DNA of 60,193 bases from assembly GCA_031376285.1 (NCBI GenBank), contig JANMDN010000033.1:1-60193 (forward strand), in the 5' to 3' direction. The DNA is from JANMDN01 sp031376285. Lineage in GTDB: Bacteria > Actinomycetota > Thermoleophilia > Miltoncostaeales > Miltoncostaeaceae. The position numbers were made by a program, and so were the translations under genes. Below, piece after piece: positions 16,144-25,162 of the stretch (position 1 is its first letter; each line of letters begins with the position of its first letter). Under the pieces are notes generated by a model. The model was given only the letters and a program-made list of their open reading frames with translations, made no database searches and had not been told where the DNA came from.

Positions 16144-16366
16144 CCCCCAGGAGATGCTCGCACGCCTCCTCGGCCCGAACGGCCCGGAACTGTCGTGTGA
16201 GGCATGTTTCGAGGAGCTCGACCGCTACGTCGAGTTGCAGCTGTCCGGGGAACCCTGCGGCGACCTCGTTCCGGGCATGCGGGCGCACCTGGCCGGCTGC
16301 CCGGCGTGTCGCGAGGAGCACGCCAGCCTCCGCGCCGTCGTGGGTCGCGACGAGCCCGACGCCTGA
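16130..16366 (+). CDS. small zinc-finger (anti-sigma-like) protein
   Basis: A 78-residue protein with LSCEACFEELDRY near the start and MRAHLAGCPACREEH near the end, the H-x3-C-x2-C zinc-binding pattern of zf-HC2 anti-sigma domains. It has no membrane segment, so it would act in the cytosol. The GTG at 16130 follows GGAGGGACAC and overlaps the sigma factor gene, which supports co-production and a direct inhibitory partnership. Redox control through the Cys residues is possible but not shown. Confidence 0.78.
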   Translation: MPTPDPQEMLARLLGPNGPELSCEACFEELDRYVELQLSGEPCGDLVPGMRAHLAGCPACREEHASLRAVVGRDEPDA

Positions 16367-16390
16367 GCCACCCCCGAGGCGCTCCGTTGC

Positions 16391-17248
16391 TCACACGCCG
16401 ACGTTCAGCTTGACCGTCATCCCCTCGGCGACCGATCCGCTGGCCGTGCCGAGCTGGGTCGAGTAGCCGTCGCTGAACACGTTGTCGGTGTCGAGTGAGG
16501 TCTGCGCCATGTTCTGCACGCTCTGCTCGTAGCCGGCGGTTGCGTAGACCAGATCGCAGGCGTCCTCCGGCAGGGCAATCTGTGAGGTAACGAGCTTCGA
16601 CCCAGCGGCGGTGGCCTCCGCGAGGCTGGGGTAGACCTCGAAGTGGATGTGCGGCCAGCGACCGGAGTACGCAGCCGGGAAGATGCTCTTGAAGCTAACC
16701 TTGCCGTCGGCGCCTGCTTCCTGAACGCCCCGCAGGTAGTTCTGGTCGGTCACCCCGGATGAGTAGAGGGAATATGCCCCCTCACGGTCGCAGTGCCACA
16801 GGTATACGGCCGCCCCCGTCACTGGTGTGCCACCGCTCGACACGTCGAGGATCGTCAAGTCAATGGTGAGCGGAACGCCCCCGGCCGTGCCCGACGCGGA
16901 CCCGAAGCTCGTCGTGATGTCGCTCCGAACGATGCCGCTCTCGGTCAGCACGTTGATCCCGTTCGAGCCGTCGGCTGGAAATGGACCGCCGGTCTCCTCG
17001 GGAATCGTGCTTCCCACGTTTGCCGCGGCATCGGTGGAGGCGGCCGTCGTGGCGGAGGCCGACGTGCTCGCCGTCGTGCTCGAGCCACTCGACGACGAGC
17101 CGCAGCCGACCAGTGTGGCAAGGCCACCGACCGCAAACATCTGCAGGGCGCGACGGCGACTGATCAGTGTAGAGACATCGAACGACAACCCCCTGTCGTG
17201 ATCGTGCGGGTCGTCCTCGAGCACCTGGCGGGTCGTTTCCTGACTCAT
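16391..17248 (-). CDS. exported intradiol ring-cleavage dioxygenase-like lipoprotein
   Basis: A 285-residue protein. SRRRALQMFAVGGLATLVGC combines a twin-arginine motif with a lipobox Cys at about 49, followed by a Ser/Thr/Ala-rich linker. The catalytic domain has the intradiol pattern: VYLWHCDREGAYS, then FPAAYSGRWPHIHFEVYP, which supplies the Tyr, Tyr, His and His ligands of Fe(III). Members cleave catechol-type rings or act as related extracellular dioxygenases; the substrate is unknown. It is divergent from a second such gene, with an inverted repeat in the 215-bp gap between them. Confidence 0.85.
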   Translation of the reverse strand: MSQETTRQVLEDDPHDHDRGLSFDVSTLISRRRALQMFAVGGLATLVGCGSSSSGSSTTASTSASATTAASTDAAANVGSTIPEETGGPFPADGSNGINVLTESGIVRSDITTSFGSASGTAGGVPLTIDLTILDVSSGGTPVTGAAVYLWHCDREGAYSLYSSGVTDQNYLRGVQEAGADGKVSFKSIFPAAYSGRWPHIHFEVYPSLAEATAAGSKLVTSQIALPEDACDLVYATAGYEQSVQNMAQTSLDTDNVFSDGYSTQLGTASGSVAEGMTVKLNVGV

Positions 17249-17333
17249 GTCGACTCCTCTTCACCGGCGGTGGTTGTTTGCATCGCGATCGTTGTGTTAC
17301 CTGCGGAGCTTCGCGAAACAGCCTGAGATCCTC

Positions 17334-17378
17334 CTGAGAACGGACGTCGCCGTTGAACATGGTTCGAGCGGTTCTCAG
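17334..17378. promoter_or_regulatory. inverted repeat between divergent dioxygenase genes
   Basis: CTGAGAAC (17334-17341) and its complement GTTCTCAG (17371-17378) are separated by 29 bp, and a related CCTGAGAT lies just left. They occupy the gap between two divergent intradiol dioxygenase genes, where both promoters must lie. A shared operator is plausible; no regulator gene is directly adjacent, although an ECF sigma factor lies about 1 kb away. Confidence 0.45.
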
Positions 17379-17463
17379 GTCGCTCTCACATCTCGGCGTT
17401 AGCGTCGTTTTCGAAGCCCAACCAACGTCGTTTCACCCCTACCGCCCCAAGGAGTTCCCGGAA

Positions 17464-18576
17464 ATGGAGACAATCAGCACCGTTACCCGCCGAGGTTTGC
17501 TCGGAACGGCGGGACTCACCGGAGCCGGCCTGCTCCTTGCCGGAACCCGGACCCCAGTCTCAATGCTCTTGGGCACAAACGAGGCGTTCGCGGCGAGCTG
17601 TGCCTCGCTCACGCCGGTCAAGACGATCGGTCCGTACTTCGTCGAGGAGAAGCTCAACCGCTCCGACATCACGACCGATCCCGGCACCGGCGCCGCGTCG
17701 TCCGGCGTTCCGCTGGTGCTGAATCTCGCGCTGGTTGACGAGGACAATGCCTGTAGCCCGTTCGTTGGCGCGCAGGTCGACATCTGGCACGCGGATGCCA
17801 ACGGCAAGTACTCGGACGAGTCAGGCGAGGGCACCTTGGGCAAGAAGTTCCTCCGCGGCTACCAGGTCTCCGACGCGGCCGGCAAGATCGCGTTTAGGAC
17901 CGTCTTCCCGGGTTGGTACTCCGGTCGGACGGTGCACATCCATGCGCGGGTCCGCCTCTTCGACGCATCGGGAACGGCGACCTACGACTTCCTCACGCAG
18001 CTCTTCTTCGATGACACCGCCACCGACCAGGTCAATACGAAGGCGCCGTACAACGCCCGCGGAACACGGGACACGCGAAACACGAACGACAACATCTACG
18101 GAACCGACGGCGCGTCGGTTCTCGTCCCGCTCACCGCGGACGGAAGCGATGGCTACGTCGGGGCGTTTACCTTCGGGCTCAGCAAGTCCAACCAGGGCGG
18201 TGGGAACTCGGGTGGGTCGGGAGGAGGGCCCGGTGGTACGCCACCGGCCGGTGGTCTCGGCGGCCCGGATACCACGGTCAGCGCCGCGCTTGCCACCCCA
18301 AGTTGGGCGACGAGCAAACTCGGCCTTCGCACCCTGGTGGCCTCAGTCGCGACAAAGGAAACGACATCCCTGAACCTTCGACTCCTTCGCGGGAGCCGGA
18401 CGATTGCGCGCAAGCGCGTCGGCGGCTTGGCGGCCGGCACGCAGTCCCTGAAGCTGCCACTGGGCAGCGCGGTCGCGGCAGGGCGGGCAACCCTCGAGGT
18501 CGTCGCAACCGACAGTCGCGGGAACAAGAAGGTGATGACCCGAATCGTTCAAGTCCCGAAGCGCAGCGCCACGTAG
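17464..18576 (+). CDS. Tat-exported intradiol ring-cleavage dioxygenase-like protein
   Basis: A 370-residue protein starting METISTVTRRG, with AAGGAG 9-14 nt before the ATG. TRRGLLGTAGLTGAGLLLAG is a twin-arginine signal. The intradiol core spans about 45-240: TIGPYFVEEKLNRSDITT, VDIWHADANGKYSDE, and FPGWYSGRTVHIHARV with the Tyr/His metal ligands. A Gly-rich linker (about 245-275) leads to an extra C-terminal beta-rich ~90-residue domain ending VTRIVQV-like, absent from simple dioxygenases. The divergent neighbour is a lipoprotein version of the same fold. Substrate unknown. Confidence 0.87.
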   Translation: METISTVTRRGLLGTAGLTGAGLLLAGTRTPVSMLLGTNEAFAASCASLTPVKTIGPYFVEEKLNRSDITTDPGTGAASSGVPLVLNLALVDEDNACSPFVGAQVDIWHADANGKYSDESGEGTLGKKFLRGYQVSDAAGKIAFRTVFPGWYSGRTVHIHARVRLFDASGTATYDFLTQLFFDDTATDQVNTKAPYNARGTRDTRNTNDNIYGTDGASVLVPLTADGSDGYVGAFTFGLSKSNQGGGNSGGSGGGPGGTPPAGGLGGPDTTVSAALATPSWATSKLGLRTLVASVATKETTSLNLRLLRGSRTIARKRVGGLAAGTQSLKLPLGSAVAAGRATLEVVATDSRGNKKVMTRIVQVPKRSAT

Positions 18577-18587
18577 ATGACGTTCCG

Positions 18588-18626
18588 CGCGCGGCGGCGG
18601 GGACTGCCACCCGTCGCCGCCGCGCG
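18588..18626. terminator. convergent-gene hairpin terminator
   Basis: CGCGCGGCGGCG (18588-18599) pairs perfectly with CGCCGCCGCGCG (18615-18626), a 12-bp stem with a 15-nt loop. It sits between the stops of the dioxygenase gene (18576, plus) and the DUF2277 gene (18643, minus), so it could serve both. No T-run follows. Confidence 0.55.
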
Positions 18627-18642
18627 GCCGGCCGCGATCCCT

Positions 18643-18930
18643 TCAGACGGCCCAGCCCGTCTCGGCAGCCCGACGCTTGGCCGCGCGGGCTCGGCCTTTC
18701 GCGGCCTCCGCGTCTCGATCTTTCGGCGCTGCCGTGGTCGACAGCTCACCAAGCAGTGCCCTGGATGCTCCGACGACGGCCTCGATGGCGCGGTTGAACG
18801 CAGCCTCGTTGGCGTGTGACGGCCGCGTGAAGCCGCTGATCTTTCGAACGTACTGGAGCGCCGCTGCGTGGACCTCGTCCTCGGTTGCGGGTGGTTCGAA
18901 GTTGTAAAGCGTACGAATGTTCCGGCACAT
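18643..18930 (-). CDS. DUF2277 family protein
   Basis: A 95-residue protein beginning MCRNIRTLYNFEPPAT, the hallmark of DUF2277, with ALQYVRKISGFTRPS and NEAAFNRAIEAV following as in other members. GAGGAG lies just before the ATG. The C-terminus is an Ala/Arg/Lys-rich tail. The molecular function is unknown; the family is common in actinobacteria. Confidence 0.85.
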   Translation of the reverse strand: MCRNIRTLYNFEPPATEDEVHAAALQYVRKISGFTRPSHANEAAFNRAIEAVVGASRALLGELSTTAAPKDRDAEAAKGRARAAKRRAAETGWAV

Positions 18931-19216
18931 GGGGCTCCTCTCGGATCTGGGCGTTGCGCCTCGTCGCGTTGCGGGCGGCTCACAGGTCCCGCCACAGCGT
19001 TTGATACCACGCGCAGCCGATCGCGACCATCCGCTGATCGTTCGTCGAGATGAGCGCGGGTCGCTCGGGCAAAGTGACGAGAATCCGTGCTCGCGTCGTA
19101 GCTTCTCTCACAGTTCTCTCATTTGGAGGACGCCATACTCGTTGCAGTTGGCCCCCGAATGCCGCCCGGAAACCTCCGCCTGCACGTGGAGTTCACCCGA
19201 CCATGCGAGGTCATCA

Positions 19217-19537
19217 GTGCCGCTCGTTCGACCCAGTCCGAAGAAGCGAAACCACCTTCGACGCGGTTACGTCGTCGCGGCCGCGATTGTGGCGGCGCTC
19301 GTCGCGGCGGTCTCTCGTTCGCGCCCCGCTGGAGGTCCGCCGGCTACGCCCAGTCAGGCCACGCGAATCAGGGCCCGGCTCGCGCGTGGCCACTTCGGAC
19401 GAGCACGCCGCTCGGTCGGACGAAGCGCTTGCGGCGCGGCGCCGCCCGCGAGGCCGACCTGCGTTCGCACGAGTCGCTCAGCTTCCCTCGCCGAATGGAC
19501 GCGTTCGGTCTCCCCTTCTCCCCGGGACAACGACTGA
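19217..19537 (+). CDS. possible small single-span membrane protein
   Basis: The region 18931-19717 has no well-supported gene. The best candidate is a GTG-started 106-residue frame with a basic N-terminus (PKKRNHLRRGY) and one membrane-spanning segment (VVAAAIVAALVAAV). The rest is Arg/Ser-rich and compositionally poor, all three frames are open here, and there is no clear ribosome-binding site. It may be spurious or a decayed gene. Confidence 0.22.
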   Translation: MPLVRPSPKKRNHLRRGYVVAAAIVAALVAAVSRSRPAGGPPATPSQATRIRARLARGHFGRARRSVGRSACGAAPPARPTCVRTSRSASLAEWTRSVSPSPRDND

Positions 19538-19717
19538 AGGATTCCAGGCGATCTCCACGGAGGCCGTCGTACCGGCCGAGAACGCTACGTCGAGCACTCG
19601 TCGGCGTCGATCTCCAAGCGGCGAATCTCTTTGAGCGCCTTCAGTCGATCAGTTCGGGGCCGGCTCTCGTGGCTGTTCGTTCACCATGCCGCGAGAATTG
19701 CCGCGCAGGCGGCCCCG

Positions 19718-21904
19718 CTACCGACCCTTCACACCGACGGATCCCGCGCCCTTCCCAGTCGACGCCGGGCCGACGAGCACCCATGACGCGGACGGGTTCT
19801 TCGATGGGCCGACGACGCCGATGACCTGCGGGGGCAGGATGGCGCCCGGCCCGGTCACCGTTGCTGGTGGCGGGAGGTCGGAGCCGATCTGGCTCGTCGC
19901 CGCTGCGGGCTCCGGGGCCACGGCGTCGAGCTGGTATGTCAGCCGCGCGACGTCGCCGTCGCCGAGGCGCCCTCCGTGCCTGCTCCCGCCCTTCGCCGTT
20001 CCCGCGATAAACGGGCCAGTGGGATCGAAGACGAACGCCGCGTCCTTGCGACGCACGAGCGGATTGATGTCGGTGTGGTCGTCCGCCCCCGTGAGAACCG
20101 CGTCGTCGTCCCAGAGGGCCACCGTCGCGCCGATCCCGCGGGTAACGATCGCGGGGGGAACAAATCCCGGTGCGACCCACGTCCTTCGGTTCTTCTCGAC
20201 CCATGTCTCGATGCGGTCGTTCGAATAGATCAAGCGGTCGTTTGCGATGACCTTCACCCCGCCGAGCTTCCACGCCCCGAAGCGACCATCGCTCGACTTC
20301 TCGACCTGGACCTGCTGGATCTCGCGAAGCGTCGCGCCGTTTCGGACGAGGTCGTCGATCGGGAGCGAGTACGTGTCGCGGTCGCCGCGCTCGAAGTCGT
20401 CGTAGAGGCGCTTGTCCAGTGGGAATCGAGTGGTGGGGTTGATCCTCAGGTAGATGTCGTCGTCGGTGCCGGAGCCGCTCGCCGAGCCGGTGCGAACCTC
20501 GACGAGGAGCGACCGAAGCGGCTCGTCGCGCATCGAGCCAGACGGCACGGACCTCAGAAAGGTGAAGGGCGCGTTCGGGCGGCCGAACGTGAAGTGATCC
20601 TCGCCGAAGATCGTTCCCGAGCGGAATGCCTGCCCGCCGAGCGTCGCCTTCACGTAGAAGTCGGCCTCGTCGATCGGACCAAAGTCGCGATCGTCCTCTT
20701 CGTGGACGCCGGTCACGCGCAGCCGCGCGAAGGTCGTCTGCCGCTGCATTTCCTGGCTGGACGGAACGTAGAGCGGCGAGGGTGAGACCGGTGGAACGAT
20801 CGTGGCGAGCTTGACCACGTACCGCTCGAACTGGGTGCGGAAGATGGTTTTTCCACGGTCCTCGAAGTAGTCGTTTGTCGCGAAGCGCAGATCCTCGAGG
20901 CTCCCACCGGGGCCGCTTCGTGCGCCGCAAATCGAGGTCGAGAAGCTCGGTCGGCACGCCTCACCCTGGCCCTGCCAGTGCCCCGAATAGAGCGAGATTC
21001 GGAGCGCGCCGCGCAGGTCGTGGTCGAGGGCTCCCCCGCCCCGATCGGCGTAGGTCTGGATCCGGCTCCAGAACCCTTCGTCAGCGATCCAGCCGCGCAC
21101 GGCCTGAACCCATTGGCGACTCGCGAAGTAGGCCGCGGTGTAGGCCTCGGTATAGAGCGGGCGACCGGGCCAGTCCTTGGCGTTGCCGGTCGCAAGCGAC
21201 TGGTTGTCATCCTGCTTCCAGCTCCCATGGTTTCTCGGCACGCCGCTCGCGCCGCCGGTGTAGATCGGGCCGACGCGAAGCGCCGCCGGTACGTCAAACC
21301 ATGTCGGAGTGCTTCCGTACCCCTTCTGTGCCCACCCCGGCCCGCCGCCGTACGGCCGATCGATGACGGGCTCAAGCCAGCTCGTGTGCGTATAGAAGTC
21401 CTGGACTTGGTGGAGGCTGATGCCAAGCACCGTGAGCGCTGCGAGCGGATCGCGCCGGTCGCGTGCCGCCCGTAGCTCGGCAGCGGTGTTCCCGCGGAGG
21501 CGCTCCCACTGGAGGTTCACCTCGAAGGCGTTATTCAGCAGGTTGGTGGTCGCGTCAAAATGGCTTCGGTCGGCGGATTTCATGACCTCTTGGGACCAGT
21601 TCTCTCGGTCACCGTAGCCACCCCCGAGGAGCGTCACGAGGACACCGCCGTGCCCTGAGTGTGAGAGATCCTCACCGTTCTCGTAGAGGTCGACGAGCCA
21701 GTTGTCGACCTGCATCACGTTGATCGGCGTCTGGGCAAAGCCCTCGGCGGTCAGTGCGTCGGCGGTCATGTCGCTGTGTGGCCCGGTGTCGAACGCGGCA
21801 GCTGGTGAGGTCAGTGCCAACACCGCGAGCGAGGTGGCCAGCGCAACGGGTGTACACCGGCGGGCACTGACGATGAGCCGACCAACAGCACGCATGCAGG
21901 GCAT
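19718..21904 (-). CDS. secreted Het-C / zinc-phospholipase C-like protein
   Basis: A 728-residue exported protein. GGGAGG lies 6 nt before the ATG at 21904, and ALATSLAVLALTSPAAAF is the signal peptide. The mature N-terminus AFDTGPHSDMTADAL begins with the residues that bind zinc in phospholipase C/Het-C folds; ISLHQVQDFYTHTSWLEP supplies the characteristic His/Asp/His helix, and SHSGHGG and SHFDATT add further His. A later part (about 570-620: YSLPIDDLVRNGATLREIQQ, GAWKLGGVKVI) resembles a PLAT-like lipid-binding beta domain. Lipid hydrolysis outside the cell is likely but unproven. Confidence 0.75.
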   Translation of the reverse strand: MPCMRAVGRLIVSARRCTPVALATSLAVLALTSPAAAFDTGPHSDMTADALTAEGFAQTPINVMQVDNWLVDLYENGEDLSHSGHGGVLVTLLGGGYGDRENWSQEVMKSADRSHFDATTNLLNNAFEVNLQWERLRGNTAAELRAARDRRDPLAALTVLGISLHQVQDFYTHTSWLEPVIDRPYGGGPGWAQKGYGSTPTWFDVPAALRVGPIYTGGASGVPRNHGSWKQDDNQSLATGNAKDWPGRPLYTEAYTAAYFASRQWVQAVRGWIADEGFWSRIQTYADRGGGALDHDLRGALRISLYSGHWQGQGEACRPSFSTSICGARSGPGGSLEDLRFATNDYFEDRGKTIFRTQFERYVVKLATIVPPVSPSPLYVPSSQEMQRQTTFARLRVTGVHEEDDRDFGPIDEADFYVKATLGGQAFRSGTIFGEDHFTFGRPNAPFTFLRSVPSGSMRDEPLRSLLVEVRTGSASGSGTDDDIYLRINPTTRFPLDKRLYDDFERGDRDTYSLPIDDLVRNGATLREIQQVQVEKSSDGRFGAWKLGGVKVIANDRLIYSNDRIETWVEKNRRTWVAPGFVPPAIVTRGIGATVALWDDDAVLTGADDHTDINPLVRRKDAAFVFDPTGPFIAGTAKGGSRHGGRLGDGDVARLTYQLDAVAPEPAAATSQIGSDLPPPATVTGPGAILPPQVIGVVGPSKNPSASWVLVGPASTGKGAGSVGVKGR

Positions 21905-22015
21905 GTGAATCCTCCCGCGAGATCGACGGCCAGGGCGCATCGATGCGCCGTGAATCGCTTCGAGTTAGCTATAGACGAAATCGGCGATCTTTGCCCAGTG
22001 CGGACGCGCCGACCT

Positions 22016-22576
22016 TCAGGCGCGAGCGAGCCATTCGAGCACGTCATGGGCGTTGCGATCGGGTGAAACGACGGGGTAGAAGACCTTCTCGATGCGGCCC
22101 CTCGAGGCGACAAAGGTGAGCCGGCGGTAGAGCCGCATGCCGGCGGCGGTGAACGTCGGTAATCCGAGGGCCTGCGCGAGGCGCAGCGTCGGATCGGAAA
22201 GCAGCGGGTACGGGATGTGCTCGCGCTCGGCGAACTCGCGCTGGTCGATCGCGGACTGCGCGCTCAGACCGATGACGCTCGCGCCGAGCTCAGTGATGTC
22301 GGCCAGCTGGTCGCGGAAGGCGCAGCTCTGGGGCGTGCAGCCGCGGGCGCCCGGAATGGCATCCCAACCATCCGGCAGTGGCTCATCGGGGCGACCGGTC
22401 CGCGGGTAGATGTAGACGACCACGCGCTCACGCGCCGCCTCCGCGAGGTCAAGGTCCCCGCCGCGCGTCGACGCGAGCCTCAGACTCGGCACGGACATGC
22501 CAAGAAGGCCAGCGGCAGCGCCGTCGTCGTCAGGTACCGGAAGGCCGGGCGGAACCTGACCGAGATCCTCATGCAT
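22016..22576 (-). CDS. peroxiredoxin
   Basis: A 186-residue AhpC/TSA-family protein. VPSLRLASTRGGDLDL is the opening strand, VVVYIYPRTGRPDEP the thioredoxin-like core, and GARGCTPQSCAFRDQ contains the peroxidatic Cys with a second Cys five residues on, as in BCP-type peroxiredoxins. SAQSAIDQREFAEREHIPYPLLSDP is typical. It would reduce peroxides using thioredoxin-like donors. The N-terminus is assigned to the ATG at 22576; upstream frame overlaps the start of the divergent oxidoreductase gene. Confidence 0.87.
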   Translation of the reverse strand: MHEDLGQVPPGLPVPDDDGAAAGLLGMSVPSLRLASTRGGDLDLAEAARERVVVYIYPRTGRPDEPLPDGWDAIPGARGCTPQSCAFRDQLADITELGASVIGLSAQSAIDQREFAEREHIPYPLLSDPTLRLAQALGLPTFTAAGMRLYRRLTFVASRGRIEKVFYPVVSPDRNAHDVLEWLARA

Positions 22577-22645
22577 TCGAGCAGCTCCGGTTGTACGGAT
22601 CAACCACCGGGAGGATATATCGCCCGTGTCTGCAAGGCTCCCGGC

Positions 22646-24160
22646 ATGATGCCCGAAGCATCCGTGTTTGACGCCGATGTCGTCATTGTCGGCAGCGGGC
22701 CAGGCGGCGGGACACTCGCACGGGCCCTCGGGGAGCGGGGTGTCGACGTGCTCCTTGTCGAGCGAGGCGACATCCTCCCGAGCGAGCCGGAGAACTGGAG
22801 CGCCGACGCCGTTGCCGGCGGGCGCTACCGATCCGCCGAACGTTGGCACGACGCGGAAGGAGGGGATTTCAATGCGGGCGTTCACGACTGGGTTGGCGGG
22901 AGCAGCAAGGTGTGGGGCGCCTGCCTACCCCGCTTTCGTGCCGAGGACTTCGCCGAGGTGGAGCATCGCGAGGGACGCTCACCCGCCTGGCCCATCACCT
23001 ACGACGACCTTGAGCCCTACTACGCGGAGTCCGAGCGGCGGTTCGGGGTCCACGGGATTTCCGGGAGCGACCCGACCGAGCCGACCCGCTCGGGCCCCTT
23101 CCCACACGAGCCGGTGGCACACGAGCCGGCCCTTGCTCGCCTCGACGACCGACTACGGGCGCAGGGACTCTTTCCGTTTGCACTCCCCCTGGGCGTCGAC
23201 CTCGGAGCGGGCGGACGGTGCGTGCGGTGCCACACCTGCGACGGCTTTCCGTGCCGGATCGACGCGAAGGCCGACGCCGACGTTTCGATGGTGCGACCAG
23301 CGCTTGAGACCGGGAACGTTCGCCTACTGGCGCGCACGCGCGCGCTTCGACTCCTGACCGACGCCGGGGGCCGGCGAGTCGCTGCGGTCGAGGCCGAGCA
23401 CGATGGGGAACCGGTGCTGATCCACGGGCGCTCGTTTGTGGTGTCGTGCGGGGCGGCCCGTTCTGCCGCGCTCCTGCTCGCGTCGGCAAACGACCACCAT
23501 CCGCACGGCCTCGCGAACTCCTCCGGCCAGGTTGGGCGCAACTACATGGCCCACAACCTGACCGAGCTGATCGCGATCGGCCCGCGGGCGTCAGGCGCGA
23601 CGTTCCAGAAGACGCTCGGCGTGAACGACTTCTACCTCAGCTCCCCGGGTGATGGTCGACCGCTCGGGAACATCCAGATGATGGGCAAGGTTCACCCCGC
23701 GATGGCTGGTCGCCTGCCGCGGGCGCCGCTTGCGGCTCGCCGACTCCTGGCGCCCCGCAGCCTTGAGATGGTCGCCATCTCAGAGGACCTGCCCGACGCC
23801 GAGAACCGGATCGCACTCACCCCTGACGGACGGATTCAGCTTCGCTGGGTACCGAACAACCTGGCGGCACATCGCGAACTCGTGGAGCGCGCGCGGCGAA
23901 TGCTTCGCCGCGCCGGCTACCCGCTCGTGTTCGCCAGGGCGCAGACCATCTCGACGTCCCACCAGTGCGGAACGGTCCGCTTCGGTACCGACCCGACAAC
24001 GGCGGTGCTCGATCCGCTTTGTCGAGCCTTCGACCTCGACAACCTCCTCGTCGTGGACGCCTCGTTCATGCCCTCATCCGCGGCGCTCAACCCCGGCCTC
24101 ACGATTGCCGCGCAGGCGCTCCGCGTCGCAGACCTCGCCGGGCTCGTCTCGGGGGCGTGA
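22646..24160 (+). CDS. GMC-family FAD-dependent oxidoreductase
   Basis: A 504-residue flavoprotein. DVVIVGSGPGGGTLARAL at about 10-27 is the dinucleotide-binding motif and ends in LLVERGD. VGGSSKVWGACLPRF is the family's second FAD motif, and the C-terminus STSHQCGTVRFG...DASFMPSSAALNPGLTIAA carries the active-site His and FAD-closing motif of GMC enzymes such as cholesterol/glucose-type oxidases. A Cys cluster (RCVRCHTCDGFPC) in the middle occurs in some bacterial members. The substrate, probably an alcohol or sugar, is not known. The ATG 22646 and the next codon ATG 22649 are both possible. Confidence 0.85.
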   Translation: MMPEASVFDADVVIVGSGPGGGTLARALGERGVDVLLVERGDILPSEPENWSADAVAGGRYRSAERWHDAEGGDFNAGVHDWVGGSSKVWGACLPRFRAEDFAEVEHREGRSPAWPITYDDLEPYYAESERRFGVHGISGSDPTEPTRSGPFPHEPVAHEPALARLDDRLRAQGLFPFALPLGVDLGAGGRCVRCHTCDGFPCRIDAKADADVSMVRPALETGNVRLLARTRALRLLTDAGGRRVAAVEAEHDGEPVLIHGRSFVVSCGAARSAALLLASANDHHPHGLANSSGQVGRNYMAHNLTELIAIGPRASGATFQKTLGVNDFYLSSPGDGRPLGNIQMMGKVHPAMAGRLPRAPLAARRLLAPRSLEMVAISEDLPDAENRIALTPDGRIQLRWVPNNLAAHRELVERARRMLRRAGYPLVFARAQTISTSHQCGTVRFGTDPTTAVLDPLCRAFDLDNLLVVDASFMPSSAALNPGLTIAAQALRVADLAGLVSGA

Positions 24161-24163
24161 GCC

Positions 24164-25042
24164 CTACGTCGCGCCCAGTTCCGCGAGTCTCGGGACAACC
24201 TGCGCGGTCGCCCGCTCGACCCAACCCGCCGGGTCGGGGCCAACTGGCGCCACCCAGACCTGTTCGATCCCAAGCTTCGCGTACCCCTCCATGCTCGACA
24301 TGAACTCGTCCAGGTCGTCGAGGGCGTCGAAACCCGGGATGATCGTTTTTTGGATGCTGGCGAAGTCACTGCCTTCGGCGTCGCAGTGGCGAGCGAGGAC
24401 GTCGAGCTTGTGGGCCACCACCGTCGGATCTGAGGCAAAGAGGTTGCATGCGTCGGCGTAGCGGGCGACGAGTCGTAGCGTCTTTCGTTCACCACCGCCC
24501 CCAATGAGGATCTTGGGAGATGGCCGCTGGATCGGACGCGGCGAGCAGATCGTCTCGGCCAGTTGGTAGTGGCGACCCTCGTACGGGCCGTCGTTGTCGC
24601 TCCACATCTGCCGGCAGATCTGCAGCGTCTCCTCAAGCCGTTCGTAGCGTTCGCTGACCGACGGGAACGCCACCCCGAGGCCACGATGCTCGCGCTCGTA
24701 CCACGCCGCGCCGAGGCCAAGTTGGGCTCGACCGCCCGACAGGACGTCGAGGGTCGTCACGATCTTGGCCAGAAGGCCAGGGTGACGGTAGGTAACCCCG
24801 GTGACGAGCACACCAAGGGTGATCCGCTCCGTCAGGCCGGCCAGGTAGCCGAGCGTCGTGTAGCCCTCGAGCATGGGGTCATCGGCGGCGGCGAGATCAT
24901 CCATCTGGAACCAGTGGTCCATCACCGTGAAGATCGCAGCACCGCCGTCCTCCGCCGCGCGGGCGGTTGCAGCCAGCACCGGTGCGAGCGCTTCCGGGCC
25001 TCCAGGGAGCGTGAAGTTCCAGAAATGGACGCCGAGTTTCAC
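24164..25042 (-). CDS. LLM-class F420-dependent oxidoreductase
   Basis: A 292-residue TIM-barrel protein of the luciferase-like superfamily. MKLGVHFWNF opens the barrel; TARAAEDGGAAIFTVMDHW, TLGVLVTGVTYRHPGLLAKI, LGLGAAWYEREH and SPKILIGGGGERKT are the conserved features of the F420-type subgroup. The cofactor is inferred from family resemblance. It is convergent with the GMC gene (3 bp between stops) and divergent from the ABC transporter. Substrate unknown. Confidence 0.85.
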   Translation of the reverse strand: MKLGVHFWNFTLPGGPEALAPVLAATARAAEDGGAAIFTVMDHWFQMDDLAAADDPMLEGYTTLGYLAGLTERITLGVLVTGVTYRHPGLLAKIVTTLDVLSGGRAQLGLGAAWYEREHRGLGVAFPSVSERYERLEETLQICRQMWSDNDGPYEGRHYQLAETICSPRPIQRPSPKILIGGGGERKTLRLVARYADACNLFASDPTVVAHKLDVLARHCDAEGSDFASIQKTIIPGFDALDDLDEFMSSMEGYAKLGIEQVWVAPVGPDPAGWVERATAQVVPRLAELGAT

Positions 25043-25162
25043 GTGGCCACCCTACGGCGGTAAGAGTCGGGCAGGGCGGTACGCGAACCCTGGCTACAGA
25101 CGTGACCTTTGGCCTCGGTGCCGCTGTCGACAGTAGGACTGAACCTCGCGCAAGGGGTCGGT

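Noticed and set aside
19050..19824. Several overlapping plus-strand frames in the gap after the DUF2277 gene
   Set aside because: All three frames are open, Arg/Ser-rich and without ribosome-binding sites; only one with a membrane segment was kept at low confidence.
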